A stretch of 64,000 bases of DNA from Oscheius tipulae (taxonomy: Eukaryota > Nematoda > Chromadorea > Rhabditida > Rhabditidae): the NCBI GenBank assembly GCA_037178975.1, contig JASJZH010000005.1:1550001-1614000 (forward strand). The letters are read 5' to 3'. Position 1 is the first letter of the stretch; each line of letters opens with the position of its first letter. Below, piece by piece: positions 42,701 to 53,690 of the stretch. Below the pieces are notes generated by a model that saw only the letters and a list, made by a program, of their open reading frames with translations, was not told the DNA's origin and did no database searches. The position numbers and the translations under genes are program-made.

Positions 42701-45700
42701 CAGATACTTGAATACCCTTATCTGTGAAATGACTTCGATGCAAATATGACATTCGAATTCGGATAAGAGGTCAAAATTTGTCGTGACGACGTATCTGTTG
42801 TCAGCCCAGACTTCTTTCCCAGATGAATTTTTCAAAGAGAATCCCTCGCCGTTATCTGGACGTCTCTTGACTGGGTAGTCTCGATCGTTGTAATGGGTGT
42901 GATCGGAATATTCTTGAGGAAAATGTTTTTTGCACTGGGGAGCAGTCTTTTTGATATTTTGTCGACAATATGCCTGTGAAACAAAAGTGATTTAAACCAA
43001 AAGCATCTTACATTTTCGTCTCCTTCACAGGGTCTATGCGTCATGAATTGCTCGACTAAGTCGCGCAATCTTTTAACTTTTTCTTGTTTTTCCGCTCTGC
43101 TATGAGGATCCATTTTTGGGAAATAGGCTTGGCAGATGCGGTCAACTTGTTCGGCTGTTGTAACGTGCTCCACGAGTGAGACTATTATGTGCGCGTGAGG
43201 AGGACCGCGTGCTTGGAACTCGATAGAGTAGGCGAACCATTTTACCATTCCAAAAATGCCTCAAATCATTGTTTGTAAGAGAAGAAAATAAGTCAATTCT
43301 ACCAGGCTTTCCACGTTTTCTTTGAGTTGCTTGCTGCCCGCATAACCTTTCAAGAAAAGCTTTGAGTTTTAGTTCGAAAACTTCGGCAATCAGCTCCGGT
43401 CTATCAGCCCAACTTTGCCCATTTTTCAAATTTTCCTCAAAACAAAATTTTAAAAAATGGGAAAAAAATTACTTTGATTTCTCGCCATTTGACATTACAT
43501 GTATAAGTGACGAAAAGGTCTGCATGACCGAGCTGGTTAGACATTGCAATAGCGTCCTCATACTTTTTCTGTAAGTATCGTGGAGATCCTGGAACAGTAA
43601 CTGGTACTGTGGCTATGCATCCAATTTTGCGTCCGTACTTGTTAGCCCGTTTTTGAATAGCCATGAGTAGTTCTTTTCGGGTAGACGTAGTGTACTGTAC
43701 GTTATGTTGACGTCTAGCACTGGCTCTCTGATCCATAATTCGGGTGTAGAGATCAATCGTATACAGTTGACCTAATTTTCCTGCATTGTGAATTCGATTA
43801 TCTTGCTTGTAACGCTGTTGCAACTGATACAGAGCATATTCTCGCAAAGAAGTGTGATCTTTATGTTTCTGAAATTGGAAAGCTCATTTGTTTCAGAAGC
43901 AGTTCAAACCGTTTCTTCTTTTTGCATTTTGACGGCTTCCGTATACGGGTCTGGATCGGTTTCAACTAAAAGTTGGGTTGAAGTTGGGCAAGAACTTCCG
44001 TAATCAAGAATTTTCTCGTCTTCGGATGTCACAAGATTTTCGTTTGATTGTTCGCCAATTGGGTACTCATCTTCTTTTGATTCCGTATTCAGTTCTGTGA
44101 GTCGACTACCTGGGAACTCTTCGTTATTTTCCACACACTAAAATGACTCAAATTACAGCTAGCTACATAAAAGTTCTAACCTCCACATCTGGCATCCAGA
44201 TTATTTTCCCCTCTTTTCCTTTCCTAGTTCTAACTGGATAAATATTGCCTTTTCTTTCTTCAAGTACAATGTCTGACTCGATTCCGTTATTCTGCAAATA
44301 AGGAATGTCAGAATTATATCCACTGAGTTGTTGATCATAGTCATTACATGATTTACTTTGTTTTTCTTTCAAAGTCTCAAATATCCTAAAAAACCATAAA
44401 TCAAAGCAACAAAATTTCTTACTGTTGTTGAAAGAGAACGTCATCTTTAGTGTAGTTTATGTCCCAAAGTTTGGCCTTTTCAGGACACTGTTTTTGAATC
44501 TCTTTCAGGCGTGCCAGATAAGGTGTTTCACGATTATGATAGTAGGGGAAAGCCTGCCTAGTGTAACCTGGTTCGCCTCTCGGAAATAAAATGGCGTAGC
44601 AGAGACTGTCGATTCGAGAGTCCCACGAAAACAAAGGCATTGGGACATCTGAGCGATGAGTGTAGATATTGAGACCAGGCAGTTTGATATCTTGTTCGCG
44701 ATTGGCATCAAAAAACACAGCAACAAACTCATTATTTTGAGGAACAACATAGGTGCTTGGATGCTGCTAAAGATTTGGGAGTGACTGTGAAAGCAAAGTT
44801 TTACTTGAATTTCTTCTTTTTTCACAGTTCGAGCGTCAATGATTCGAAAACGGAGTTCATCAACCGGCTCGCCCTTTTTGCTCTTTTCCTCTAGAAGTTT
44901 TCCCATTTTCCGATAAAAGGCAGCATGTGGATTATTCTCCTCAATCAACGTTGAGAGTACGTAGACAATCTAAAGTTTCAATCAGTTTTGACCTAGTACA
45001 AAATTACGTTTTGATCGAGGTCGGAAAAAATATCTTGTTCTGCTCGTTTTTCTGCAGCTCTTTGAGCATCAAAAATGTAATAATTTCCGAATCTTGGTTT
45101 ATTTTCGTCCAAAGGCAGGGCTGCCGACGCAAAATGATATATGTGACCTCGACTTTTTGCTACCTAAAAACTGTTGTACCCAGAAAACTCAATGTATTTT
45201 ACTTGTTGTCCAAATTTTGCCGAAGGAACTGTGGTATATTGGATAGATGCAAAGCTAAAGCAGCAGTTGTAGCGTAAGATATTACGTTTGAATTCGGAAT
45301 TGCTGGTCATCAGCTGTTTCAGGTATTGAGGCATTTTCGGCCACGGTTTGACAAAAACCTTTCCATTTTGACAACAGCTGACCGGTGAAGACTCAAAATG
45401 TTCAGCAAAACAATAAGGGCAAATTTTGGTCATCTTTCCAATAAAGCTTGGATTTGAGATAGCTAAATCGAACATTTTTAGAGATTTTATAGATTTAAAA
45501 AAACCTGTTTTCTCGAGAACGATGCTTTGTGTGCGTCCTATATTTGCTTCCCGATATTTTCTAACCCTTTTTGGGTTATCAGAATCAGCATTTTTTTCGC
45601 GATAGGCTTTGAAGTAGGATGTTGCTTTAGGTTGAATATAGTCTGGGTCATTTTCTTCGTCTGTTTGCGAAGATTCGGAGTTTTCTGAATTAGGTTCAAC

Positions 45701-45920
45701 ATCTAAAAAAAAGTCAAAATAGCAAAATATATTGAAGCGAACCATTTTTGGATGTAAAAAGGCGAGGTCTCGAACACTTGCGGACTGGAGGTTTGCGACT
45801 TTTTTTAGGAGCCGGGTTTTTGCTAGACTTGGAAATCTTAGCACGAGTTTGGCATTTTTTGTGATGTTTTGAAGAAGGCGGAAGCCATTCTTCATCAGTA
45901 TCACTATTCTTTTTGGGCAT
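39726..45920 (-). CDS. Helitron Rep/helicase, copy 2
   Basis: This is a spliced minus-strand gene from ATG 45920 (MPKKNSDTDEEWLPPSSKHH) to TAA at 39726. The N-terminal region has nuclear-type basic clusters and a zinc-finger-like segment, KICPYCFAEHF (near 45420). The Rep part has VPGSPRYLQKKYEDAIAM and ADLFVTYTC (near 43520-43600), the HUH motif FQARGPPHAHIIVSL (near 43200) and the tyrosine motif FKYLFKYIYK (near 42690). The Pif1-type helicase has NADQRRVFETISES, GGAGTGKTFVYKA (near 41315), GGDFRQTLPVVLG (near 40870), LAYAITCNKAQGQT and QLYVALSRVRKAED (near 39830). Exons are joined by introns of about 40-60 bp. Rep nicks and joins DNA at the element ends and the helicase unwinds the transposing strand. 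No inactivating change was noticed, but exon joins were judged by eye. Confidence 0.85.
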
Positions 45921-46081
45921 TGTTTGACCTAAACTAAAATTAGAAAAATATGTCTGTTAATAAAAAAAGTATAGTTCGAGATACAACGTTTTTCATCTTT
46001 TGTTACAATAAGGATGAATAGTTTTTATCGGAAAAACAGACCCCAAATATGTACAACACGAAAGATCAATATCGTTTTACT

Positions 46082-47396
46082 CTAAATGAACGTGGGATCC
46101 TCGTATGTGAGGGGGGCAACCTCTTCAATCAATTCATAATTCTCAAGGTGGCAGACTTTCAGGATTTGATGCTCACCTGAATACTTTTTCAACAACGTCG
46201 ACTCTCAAACTACCTTCTTTTTTTATGAGATATTGAATTTTCAGCAACTGACCGCGCATGATTTTCGCTTCTTGTGATTGAGCTATAGCACAGAGAGGAC
46301 CGTCGCTGCTACGAGAGCCATCAATAGCTTGGAACTGGTAGAAGCCAGTATGGAATTTGATGGGAGTAGTACCCGTTCTGGCTCGAACAACAGTTTCTAA
46401 AGCGAAAACATGACAAAGCTTTTGAATTTACTAACCATAAATACCGCTATATTCGAAATCGCCTACAAAAATTTCTCCAAAGCTGATTGGCTTTGCAACA
46501 GGCTGAGCGATGCCAGTAACTCTAGTGAACTTCATCAAGTTGTGGCCGATCAGATTCAGATCACTGAACTTGCTGAGAGGCTGTTCCTTGTAAGAAGCCC
46601 CCATGACTTCATACACCTGAGTTTCAATGTTTATAAATTTGCGAAAGCTTAACCTCATTGTTCTCCAGTCCGTGACTGACAATCGTCTCGTTGAAGAACG
46701 TAATACGAACATTTTGGTCATCAAATGTCAGAAAGTGGTAGACTTCGAATTCTCCCTTTCCACGATCGTTTTCATAGCTCTTTACTGGATCAACACCGTT
46801 CAGTTTAGCCACAAAGCTGAATAATTTTAGATACAAAAATTTAAAAAAAAAATATCTTACTGGGAGGGATGAAGCTTAACTTCATCCAGTGTGAAGATTT
46901 TCTGATAGTCAGGAATCCATTTCTGACCACTATCACTTCTCAAAGCCTCATAACCCGTTTGCTCATCGATCAACCCCTCATATTTGGTATCCAGGAGCGG
47001 ATGATAATGACATTTGGATGGAGGGCTCTGTTTCCAGTCAAAATCGTAAATTTGAATTACCTGAATACTTCAAAGTTTTTAAAAAGGTTCACTATACATA
47101 CTTCGCCGATTTTAATGTGTTTCCAGGCTTCGGCAGCTTTTCCATAGCAAGCAAACTGGGTCAACTTGTCATTGGCATCTGCCAAGATCAAATTGAGAAC
47201 GTTTTGTTGCAAATTGTTTCGGGTTTCGTAGGAAATGAACTCAACATCAGCTACTGCAAAATTTCCAGTGCTAAAAAATGATAAGAAGCAAACAGTAACT
47301 TTACTTTTTTGTGTCGATTATCAAATTGTCGAATTTCGAGATTGTAACTCCAGAAATTTTCATCGAAAGTTGTTCACCTTGTTCGTCTTGGAACAT
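46082..47396 (-). CDS. RPA70-like single-stranded DNA-binding protein, Helitron copy 2
   Basis: From ATG 47396 to TAG 46082-46084 in about six exons, matching the copy 1 gene exon by exon. Motifs include VYHFLTFDDQNVRITFFNET, then NEVYEVMGASYKEQPLSKF, IGHNLMKFTRVTGIAQP and VVRARTGTTPIKFHTGFYQF. Amino-acid identity to copy 1 is roughly 75 percent in these stretches, while the adjoining Rep/helicase genes are mostly above 95 percent. It probably coats single-stranded transposition intermediates, by analogy with RPA genes in other Helitrons. Confidence 0.7.
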
Positions 47397-47764
47397 TTTT
47401 AGCCGTTTACGCTTTTACGCTGAAAATAGAGTCGAAGGTTTCCAATAGAAGAATATCGAAACTTAGTGGCTTGGAGAGCATTTTAGAAGGGTTTTTGAGA
47501 TAAAAGAATCGAAATTTGAAAAGCGAGTCAGACAAGAGCATTTTAGAACGAAAAAGAAATTGAAAAGGGCCCACTCTATTTGCAAATTCCATTTGGGCAG
47601 AAAAACATTCCAGCTCAAAAAAAAAATTAGAAGCCTGCAAAGCTCTCAAGCTGGGAGGTCGTCCAAACAGGAAAACGAGACCGTACGGGTGTGACATCGG
47701 ATGGGTCCGAGGCGCAAAGGAAGCTACATCGTAGAATTAGACATTTTGACGTAGGAAATAAGGA

Positions 47765-48345
47765 CGTTCCGTTCTAAGCTCGCCGCAGCCAAAATTAGCA
47801 GTCTCGAGCAGGTCCACATCGAACTCGTAAGCAAGCCGCTTTACCTCGGAACCATTTCCGGCACAACCATATCTGACTATTCTGATTTCGTCGGCTCCGG
47901 TCGACGGTAAGATACGATTTTTTCTCTTTATTTAGGAAGTTATATTGTTGTCTTTAAATTTACCAGCAAAGGACACGACTTCATCGAAGACGCGAAGAAC
48001 AAGAAGGAGGAAAACAAGGCTCGCGAAAGAGGCTTGGTATGAGGAGAGTTTTTGTCTGTACAGTTTTTTTTTTTCATATATCTATTTTTTTTTATGAACG
48101 TTTTACAGACTTGCTCCCTTCTCTTTCTGCGAATATGAGAAGGCTGCCAACGGCCTTAGATCAAACGGTGTGAAGCGAATGATTTTTTTTTCTTTATCCG
48201 GGTTCGACAGCCAGATTTGCTGCAGAAGATCTTCAGAGGGCGATAGAGACCATTGGCAGGGTTCCAACTGCGAGCGAGGAATTCCCTGAAGACAAACTTC
48301 TGCGACTTGACCGTATATACCTCGTCTGAGAAGTCGAAAAGGTAT
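47765..48345 (+). CDS. Unknown spliced gene fragment beside Helitron copy 2
   Basis: Plus-strand exons with GT-AG junctions read SKLAAAKISSLEQVHIELVS, then KPLYLGTISGTTISDYSDFV, then across an intron RKGHDFIEDAKNKKEENKAR. After another intron a final piece reads RFAAEDLQRAIETIGRVPTA and ends LLRLDRIYLV with TGA near 48330. A polyadenylation-like AAATAA follows near 48404. A weak counterpart of the exon boundary (TATGAGGAGAGTTT) lies right of copy 1 near 36018, so this segment may have been carried with or duplicated beside the Helitron. Family not recognised. Confidence 0.4.
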
Positions 48346-48545
48346 GGGTGCATACCTTACGGAGACAGTTTCTTTTCAAGCTTTTTAGTCTTTAGTTTTT
48401 CCAAATAAACAAGAATGAAATGGTTTTCACTGACCTTTGTTGACTGTTGGGCGCTTTTCATTTTTCTTTATTGCGATTTCAGCTCTGAACGAGTACAAAA
48501 AACCCAGAGACAAATAGAAAAAAAACACATAGTTAGTTGCTGAAG

Positions 48546-48920
48546 AATTGCTCGTCGCATCGAAAATGTCATTTACGTACTTTTTTTCATATTTTGGCGG
48601 AAAATTTAAAAGTTTAGAACAAAATTTTCATTTTCACAGCGCTGTACCTCAGCAGTGAATTATTTTTTTTCGGATTTTTAGTGAACTTGTTAATGTACTC
48701 ATTGAGCTCTACAAGATTATACCACTCAGAACCCGAAATTCGATTATTTTTCCCCCCGATTTTTTGGGAAGTTTTACCCGTCGTGCCTCGGCTAGTGAGT
48801 ATTTTCGGGTATTATTAGTATGTATCGGTAACACTCGTTGAGTACTATCTACATATACCATCTATAAGGTCTGGTTCGAAAAAAACGTTTCGTGACACTA
48901 CGCCCTTTATAATTTTATTT
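48546..48920 (+). repeat. Long repeat unit, right copy
   Basis: Direct repeat of 38397-38778 with moderate divergence; it contains the Helitron-end module and ends with GTTTCGTGACACTACG. Confidence 0.85.
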
Positions 48921-48956
48921 TAGATATGAATCTTACCTTGTTATGAGATAGGGGCC

Positions 48957-50275
48957 TTGTTAGTAAAACAGTCCTATTTAGTGGTGGAAATTCAGGAACG
49001 CATCACATCTGAACTACTCGACTATTGTAGTTTTTTCGCTATGAACAACGATAAGAGCGTATCTTGCATCAGTAGGAGAAACAATCCACTTTTTGAAGGA
49101 ATATGTGATTGCCTGCCAAACCGGAACTCCCGGAGTATAGAAGAACGTGCGTTTTGTCGGAGAAAGTTCGACGAAAATCAGGTATATTTTGCGTAACCCA
49201 AAATACTGTAAACCACAGGAAACTCTTTTACTTGGTAACGATTGGAGAAAATTAGATTTTATTCTGGCTAGTCGCCTTGCCCATCTCCCAAGAGATTATA
49301 AAAATTTTGGAAAAGCAGTGGTAAAAGCTCTAAGTGACAAAGAAGTTGAAGCCCAAAAAGCAATTGGTGAGCACAATAGGCTGAAAAAGAGGTTCTTATA
49401 CACATTTTCTTATACATTTGCTTATTTTAGTACTTATATTCTGAAAACTGTGGACGGACAACAAGCTCTACTTAGAGAAATAAAAATGTGGTCATCCTGG
49501 ATTGGAAGGCGATGTGATCATCTTGTAAAATTCTTTGCCTTGGTCTACGAAATCAAGAATATGAGACATTCTATTACGGGATTTTTGTATGAGTACCACA
49601 TTCAAGGATCTCTGGATAATCGTAAGTTTTATTGTTTCTCAGAAAATGTGAAATGTTTTATAGTTCTCAAAGATGGAAGCAGGTACCTGCTGCGAAACAA
49701 GGTCGTTCACCGTTGGATTAAACAAATAGCATCAGCGGTTATATATTTATATAGCTATGAGATTATTCATAGAGATATTCGACCAGCAAAGTAAGTCTTC
49801 TGCCGACACATCTAACTATTCACAAGCATACTTCGTTCATTGGACCAGTCTGTAAAGCTTTGTGATTTTGATAATGCGAGATCCATTGACAACAAAGCTA
49901 ACCTCACTCGTGGGCAAGTTAATGATAAGGTTATTCGAAAACAAACCATTTAAGGGTTTCACATACGCCTTATGCAGCTCCCGAAACAGTCGCGGAGAAT
50001 GTTTACGGCAAACCTGCGGATGTCTTCAGTGTAGGGACGACCTTATATGCTTTAGCAATAAGGGGGTATTTGTTATTCTACATCAATTCAAGGTTTACGT
50101 TTTAGCGATGTGAATGAGCGTCCCGCTCTCGATTCACGCTGTTTAGATACAATTTTCGATGATATTATTTCACGATGCTGGAGGCAAGAGGATAATCGAC
50201 CGACAATAGAAGATATCGAGAACTTCCTGAACAGAATGGAACCTGTCGAGGACGTAAGCAAATGCCTGATCTAAA
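48957..50275 (+). CDS. Divergent kinase gene, HRD kept and DFG changed
   Basis: Exons with short introns encode a kinase-like domain. N-lobe: KNFGKAVVKALSDKEVEAQK, where the lysine may be the VAIK lysine, then LLREIKMW and GFLYEYHIQGSLDN. Helix E and loop: HRWIKQIASAVIYLYSYE, then IIHRDIRPAK, so HRD is kept. The next exon has VKLCDFDNARS, so DFG reads DFD. Later exons give YAAPETVAENVYGKPADVFS and NRPTIEDIENFLNRM. A frame change near 49950 lies between the activation segment and APE. It is the least degenerate of the kinase-like genes here. It follows directly after the right long repeat unit. Confidence 0.6.
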
Positions 50276-50539
50276 AAATACCAAAAGTGCTCGTTAGTGG
50301 TTATCCAGAAACAAAAGAAGAAAAGACACCTTTTTAAATTCAGGAAATGGGTTACAAAAATGTATGTGTTTCGTACTCTAGTACCACCAAATTCTATCAT
50401 TATATTTACTGCTCAATTGTTATGAGCAACAATTCACCACATAGCTATGTGAAATCTCGGTACTGCGTACACGAACTGAGTCACACGAAGCTACGCAGCC
50501 ATTCTTTGTTCACTAACTCCTTTGCTAGTTTATTTTGCA

Positions 50540-51141
50540 GAATTTACCTTACGACTGTGTCCGAATGAATGGTGATTCCGTATCGTACGTTTCGCTAAGC
50601 AATCTCAACCAACAGAACCAACTGCATATTGACAATATAATGAAGCTGGCGAGAAGATTAGCAAAGTTCATGTACGATGTTAGCGTATATGAGCAAAAGC
50701 TGTATGAACCGTAGGTCTCCTCGATTAATGTAAACTTGTCTTTATTCAGAACTAAAGATAGAACATGGTACGATGGTGACAAACAGCAATTCTTCTTTGA
50801 ATTCACAGAAGATTCGCTTTCCAACGAACTTTCTAGCGCCATACCTATTGCCAGTTCATAAGGCAAATAGCAGACATGGGATATATGAATAATTTGCTTC
50901 CGAAACTTCCATCGAATCCAGGACTAGTGAGTACAAACGGAATAATTAAAATTTTGCTCCAGATAACTGACGAAGAGTTTGAGATAATTGAGCGAGATTT
51001 TGGATTTCGCGAAACGTAAGTTTAGCACGAAACTATTTACATATTACTCCAGACAACTTGAAGATTATGAGGGAGTATGTGCTATAGTCTTTTCAGAAAG
51101 CAGTGACAGCCTGGAGAGCGTAATTTACAAGCTTTTGTTAT
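50540..51141 (+). CDS. Predicted exons downstream of the kinase, function unknown
   Basis: After a TTTTGCAG acceptor near 50540 the plus strand reads DSVSYVSLSNLNQQNQLHID and LARRLAKFMYDVSVYEQKL. After a 40-bp intron it continues DRTWYDGDKQQFFFEF and LSNELSSAIPIASS. Later pieces include TDEEFEIIERDFGFRE and YEGVCAIVFSESSDSLES, ending LLL TAA/TGA near 51141. Exon sizes and junctions look real. It may be the C-terminal part of the kinase gene upstream or a separate gene. One stop after ASS may be an intron boundary. Confidence 0.4.
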
Positions 51142-51223
51142 GAACTTTGTTATTAAATTTTTGTATGATCTGTTTCACATTTGTGTTGTGTTTATATCAA
51201 ATAAAAAACACAAACAGGGGGTC

Positions 51224-51640
51224 CTACTTTGCCATTCTGTTGCATAAGAAGCAGAAGGTCTGCGGCACCTTGCAGTCGTCCTCCTGGTCGACAATCATGC
51301 TCCTCAGCTGGAGACAGAAAGCCTTATCGCAGCGGCTCCTCGTCTTGTTGACCCTGTCGTAGCAGCCATCGTGTTCCACACAGGCCAGATTGACCTTCTT
51401 GTAGAGCAACGGACAGGTGGTCTTGGTCAGGAGATTGGCCAGATCTTCGCTGAGGACGATCTTCTTGCTGCAACAGTGCACAGTGACTTCGTAAAGCTTT
51501 GGCTACAAAAAGCTACATCCAGCATATGACTACGAAATTGGGAGAAGGTTGCTCATCTGTTAGTCCCAGGAATAGCGATAAGGAAATGAGGATGGTACTG
51601 GTACCAGAATAGAGAGGAAATTTACACAGTATAACAGCTC
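51224..51640 (-). CDS. Secreted phospholipase A2-like protein
   Basis: The main exon (minus strand, 51507 down to the TAG at 51224) reads PKLYEVTVHCCSKKIVL and then VNLACVEHDGCYDRVNK, RCDKAFCLQL and CKVPQTFCFLC. The ACxxHDxCYD string is the phospholipase A2 active-site signature, with H and D the catalytic pair, and the remaining cysteines fit a disulfide-rich secreted enzyme. It would hydrolyse the sn-2 ester of phospholipids. A 35-bp intron precedes this exon. Upstream, STILISLSLFLGLTDEQPSP looks like a signal peptide, although the start codon was not fixed. The calcium-binding loop (YGCYCG in classic enzymes) is not evident, so it may belong to an atypical nematode group. Confidence 0.65.
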
Positions 51641-52325
51641 CGAGACCAATCAACCAAGTGAGAGTAGCAGAAGCAGTGTTTTCCAATAGCTTCTATTAAA
51701 GAAGACCCGTATCTTTGTGTCTCTCTGTGTGTCACCGCGCTGAGCTATGAACCATACAACCTATGTTCAATCACCCTCTATGTTTTTCGGATTTCCCAAA
51801 GCGCTATTAGAAACGGAATTTTTTTTCTTCAAAAAGTGTGTGGTATTGTAACGCGCTAAAGTAATATGTTGCCCTTTCTTATCCTAACTAAACTAGTTTT
51901 GGAATAAACAACTACACCCAATGATGCATTGTTTTTAGGCCATGGAAAGAGATACAATGAATCCGAAAAAAAACCTTGAGACAGTGTCTTGAAAGTAAGG
52001 AGTTTAAGAAAGTGTAGCTCAAAGAAAAGACATGGATTTGCCTTTTTGTATTGTTCAGTATTGTTCACTTTTTGTAGCGTTCTTACTGTCGAAATTTTTT
52101 TTTGTTCGGCTGAGAAAACAAAGGGCAAAGTGAAACCATGATACCCACCTCATGGGTAGAGCAGGCCCAACTCGGCCACCGGAGGCCCAATAGTAGAAGT
52201 TCCCAAGTTTTTTTACAGTTGGCTTGTAAACTAAACTCTTGACATGCCATGACTTGCCAGCTTTTGGCTCGTGGTCACCGACGGACGGGCAGACGGGCTG
52301 GCAGACAAAAGCAAAAATTTATTGA
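51641..52325. other. No gene recognised
   Basis: Low-complexity AT-rich stretches and no convincing coding signal lie between the phospholipase gene and the mariner scrap. Confidence 0.5.
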
Positions 52326-52329
52326 CTTC

Positions 52330-52430
52330 CAAACAACTTGTAATCACCATTATGTTGTACCACGTCTGCCCTTTTCACGGGTTGCTTACGAATGTCACGC
52401 TCGTAGAACATCTTGAAGTTTCGGCTTCAA
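52330..52430 (-). mobile_element. Mariner scrap, 3' end
   Basis: It matches the mariner 3' coding end and flank: CAAACAACTTGTAATCACCA, then GTTGTACCACGTCTGCC and CTCGTAGAACATCTTG. No terminal repeat remains. Confidence 0.8.
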
Positions 52431-52539
52431 ATCACGTTTTCACAAAATGTGGAACAAGTACAAACGGAATCTGACGGAGAACTTTGTATATCACGGCCAC
52501 TTCATACTTTTTAAGTTCAAGTTCAGTCTGTTTACAGGT

Positions 52540-52895
52540 CGAACGGAGTCCGCTGCCTTACTTCTCGGATTCTATGTCATTTGGGACCAAGTAGAATCCA
52601 GTAATATTGTCCTTCCAAATTACATCACTCCCTATAATGGGTTCGACAGAGCCAATCCGCGACCCCGACATACTGTCGATCATGCAACTCTTGGCCAACA
52701 TCAGCTGACTCAACTGAGGCCGGAACAAGCTGACGTTGTCAATGCCGTCATAAGTGGTATCTTTGCGACGTCTTCATTGTTAACGAAGCCTCCATGTTAG
52801 CTAGCTGGCATCTGGAGACGATCAATACCGTCTTGAAGGATATCCATGGGAATGATAGGCTTGGAGGAAAAATCGTCCTCTTGGGAAGCTATTTA
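52540..52895 (+). pseudogene. Pif1/Helitron-type helicase fragment
   Basis: The plus strand reads LTQLRPEQADVVNAVISGIF, a match to the LNPEQ-type start of Pif1 helicases. In another frame it then reads VFIVNEASMLASWHLETIN, resembling motif II (DEASM, here NEASM), and [20 protein letters not shown], resembling the FGGKxVLLGGDFRQ motif. The Walker A segment is missing. It is from a different family than the two Helitrons at 27-48 kb. Confidence 0.6.
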
Positions 52896-53690
52896 AAAAA
52901 AAAATAACGATGGGTGGACTCGTATACATTTTGCTGCCTTAAGAAATCACATTCAAAGTGCCAAAACACTGCTGAAGCATTGCGCGCTGATCGATGGCGC
53001 CACTGTGATCGGCAGAACTCCTCTTCCCTTTGCTGCCCAAGATGGTCATGTTGGCATGGTCAAGCTTCTCCTCCAATATGGAGCTATCGTCGACTGTGGC
53101 GATAAAGTTCACGTCACTCCGTTGCACATTGCTGCTCTTCAGGGATATAATTTGTTGGCGGAGATGCTCATAACAGCAGGAGCTTCGGTCTCTTCAAAGA
53201 ATGAAGATGGGAAGATTCCTTTACATGTTGCTGTTTGGAATAATCACGTTAAACGTGCCAGGACCTTGCTCAAGCATCGCGCGCCGATCCATACCGATAC
53301 TGTGATCGGATGTACTCCTCTTCACTTTGCTGCCTATAATAGTTATGCTGACATGGTGAAGCTTCTTTTCCAATATGGAGCTATCATCGACAGTCGCGAT
53401 AATGACCTCTACACCCCACTTCACCTTGCTGTTCAAGATGGGTACGATCAAGTGGTGAACGTGCTTCTTGGGGCAGGAGCTACGGTCACGTCAAAAAGCA
53501 TAAAAGGGTGGACTTCTCTTCATTTTGCTACCTATGATGGTCATGAACGAAATAAAGCTTCTACTAGATGAGAATGCTGATTCTAATGCTTGTGATTACG
53601 AAGGATATACTTCTCTTCATTACGCTTGCAGTTGTGACAGGATCGAAGTAGTCAAACTGCTGCTTCAATACAATGAACATGGTGTATGAG
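52896..53690 (+). CDS. Ankyrin-repeat protein, partial
   Basis: About seven ankyrin repeats of 33 residues follow one another, for example [120 protein letters not shown] and [17 protein letters not shown] last repeat ([20 protein letters not shown]) is in another frame after about 53560, so one frameshift is likely. No start codon precedes the first repeat; it abuts the helicase fragment across an A-run. The ends of the protein are missing and the 3' end runs into a LINE fragment. Ankyrin repeats bind proteins, but no partner can be named. Confidence 0.75.

Larger units (their letters stand above)
39017..47720 (-). mobile_element. Helitron copy 2, appears coding-intact
   Basis: Same organisation and orientation as copy 1: RPA70-like gene, then Rep/helicase, then the paired hairpins (39389-39440) and the GGCGGTTGTTTCTGAT end sequence. 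The nearest CTAG-T type end is one unit further left, at 38784, because the terminal module is duplicated in tandem. The other end lies near 47690, where similarity to copy 1 fades around TACGGGTGTGACA. Because its Rep/helicase frames look open, it is the likelier active member. Confidence 0.8.
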
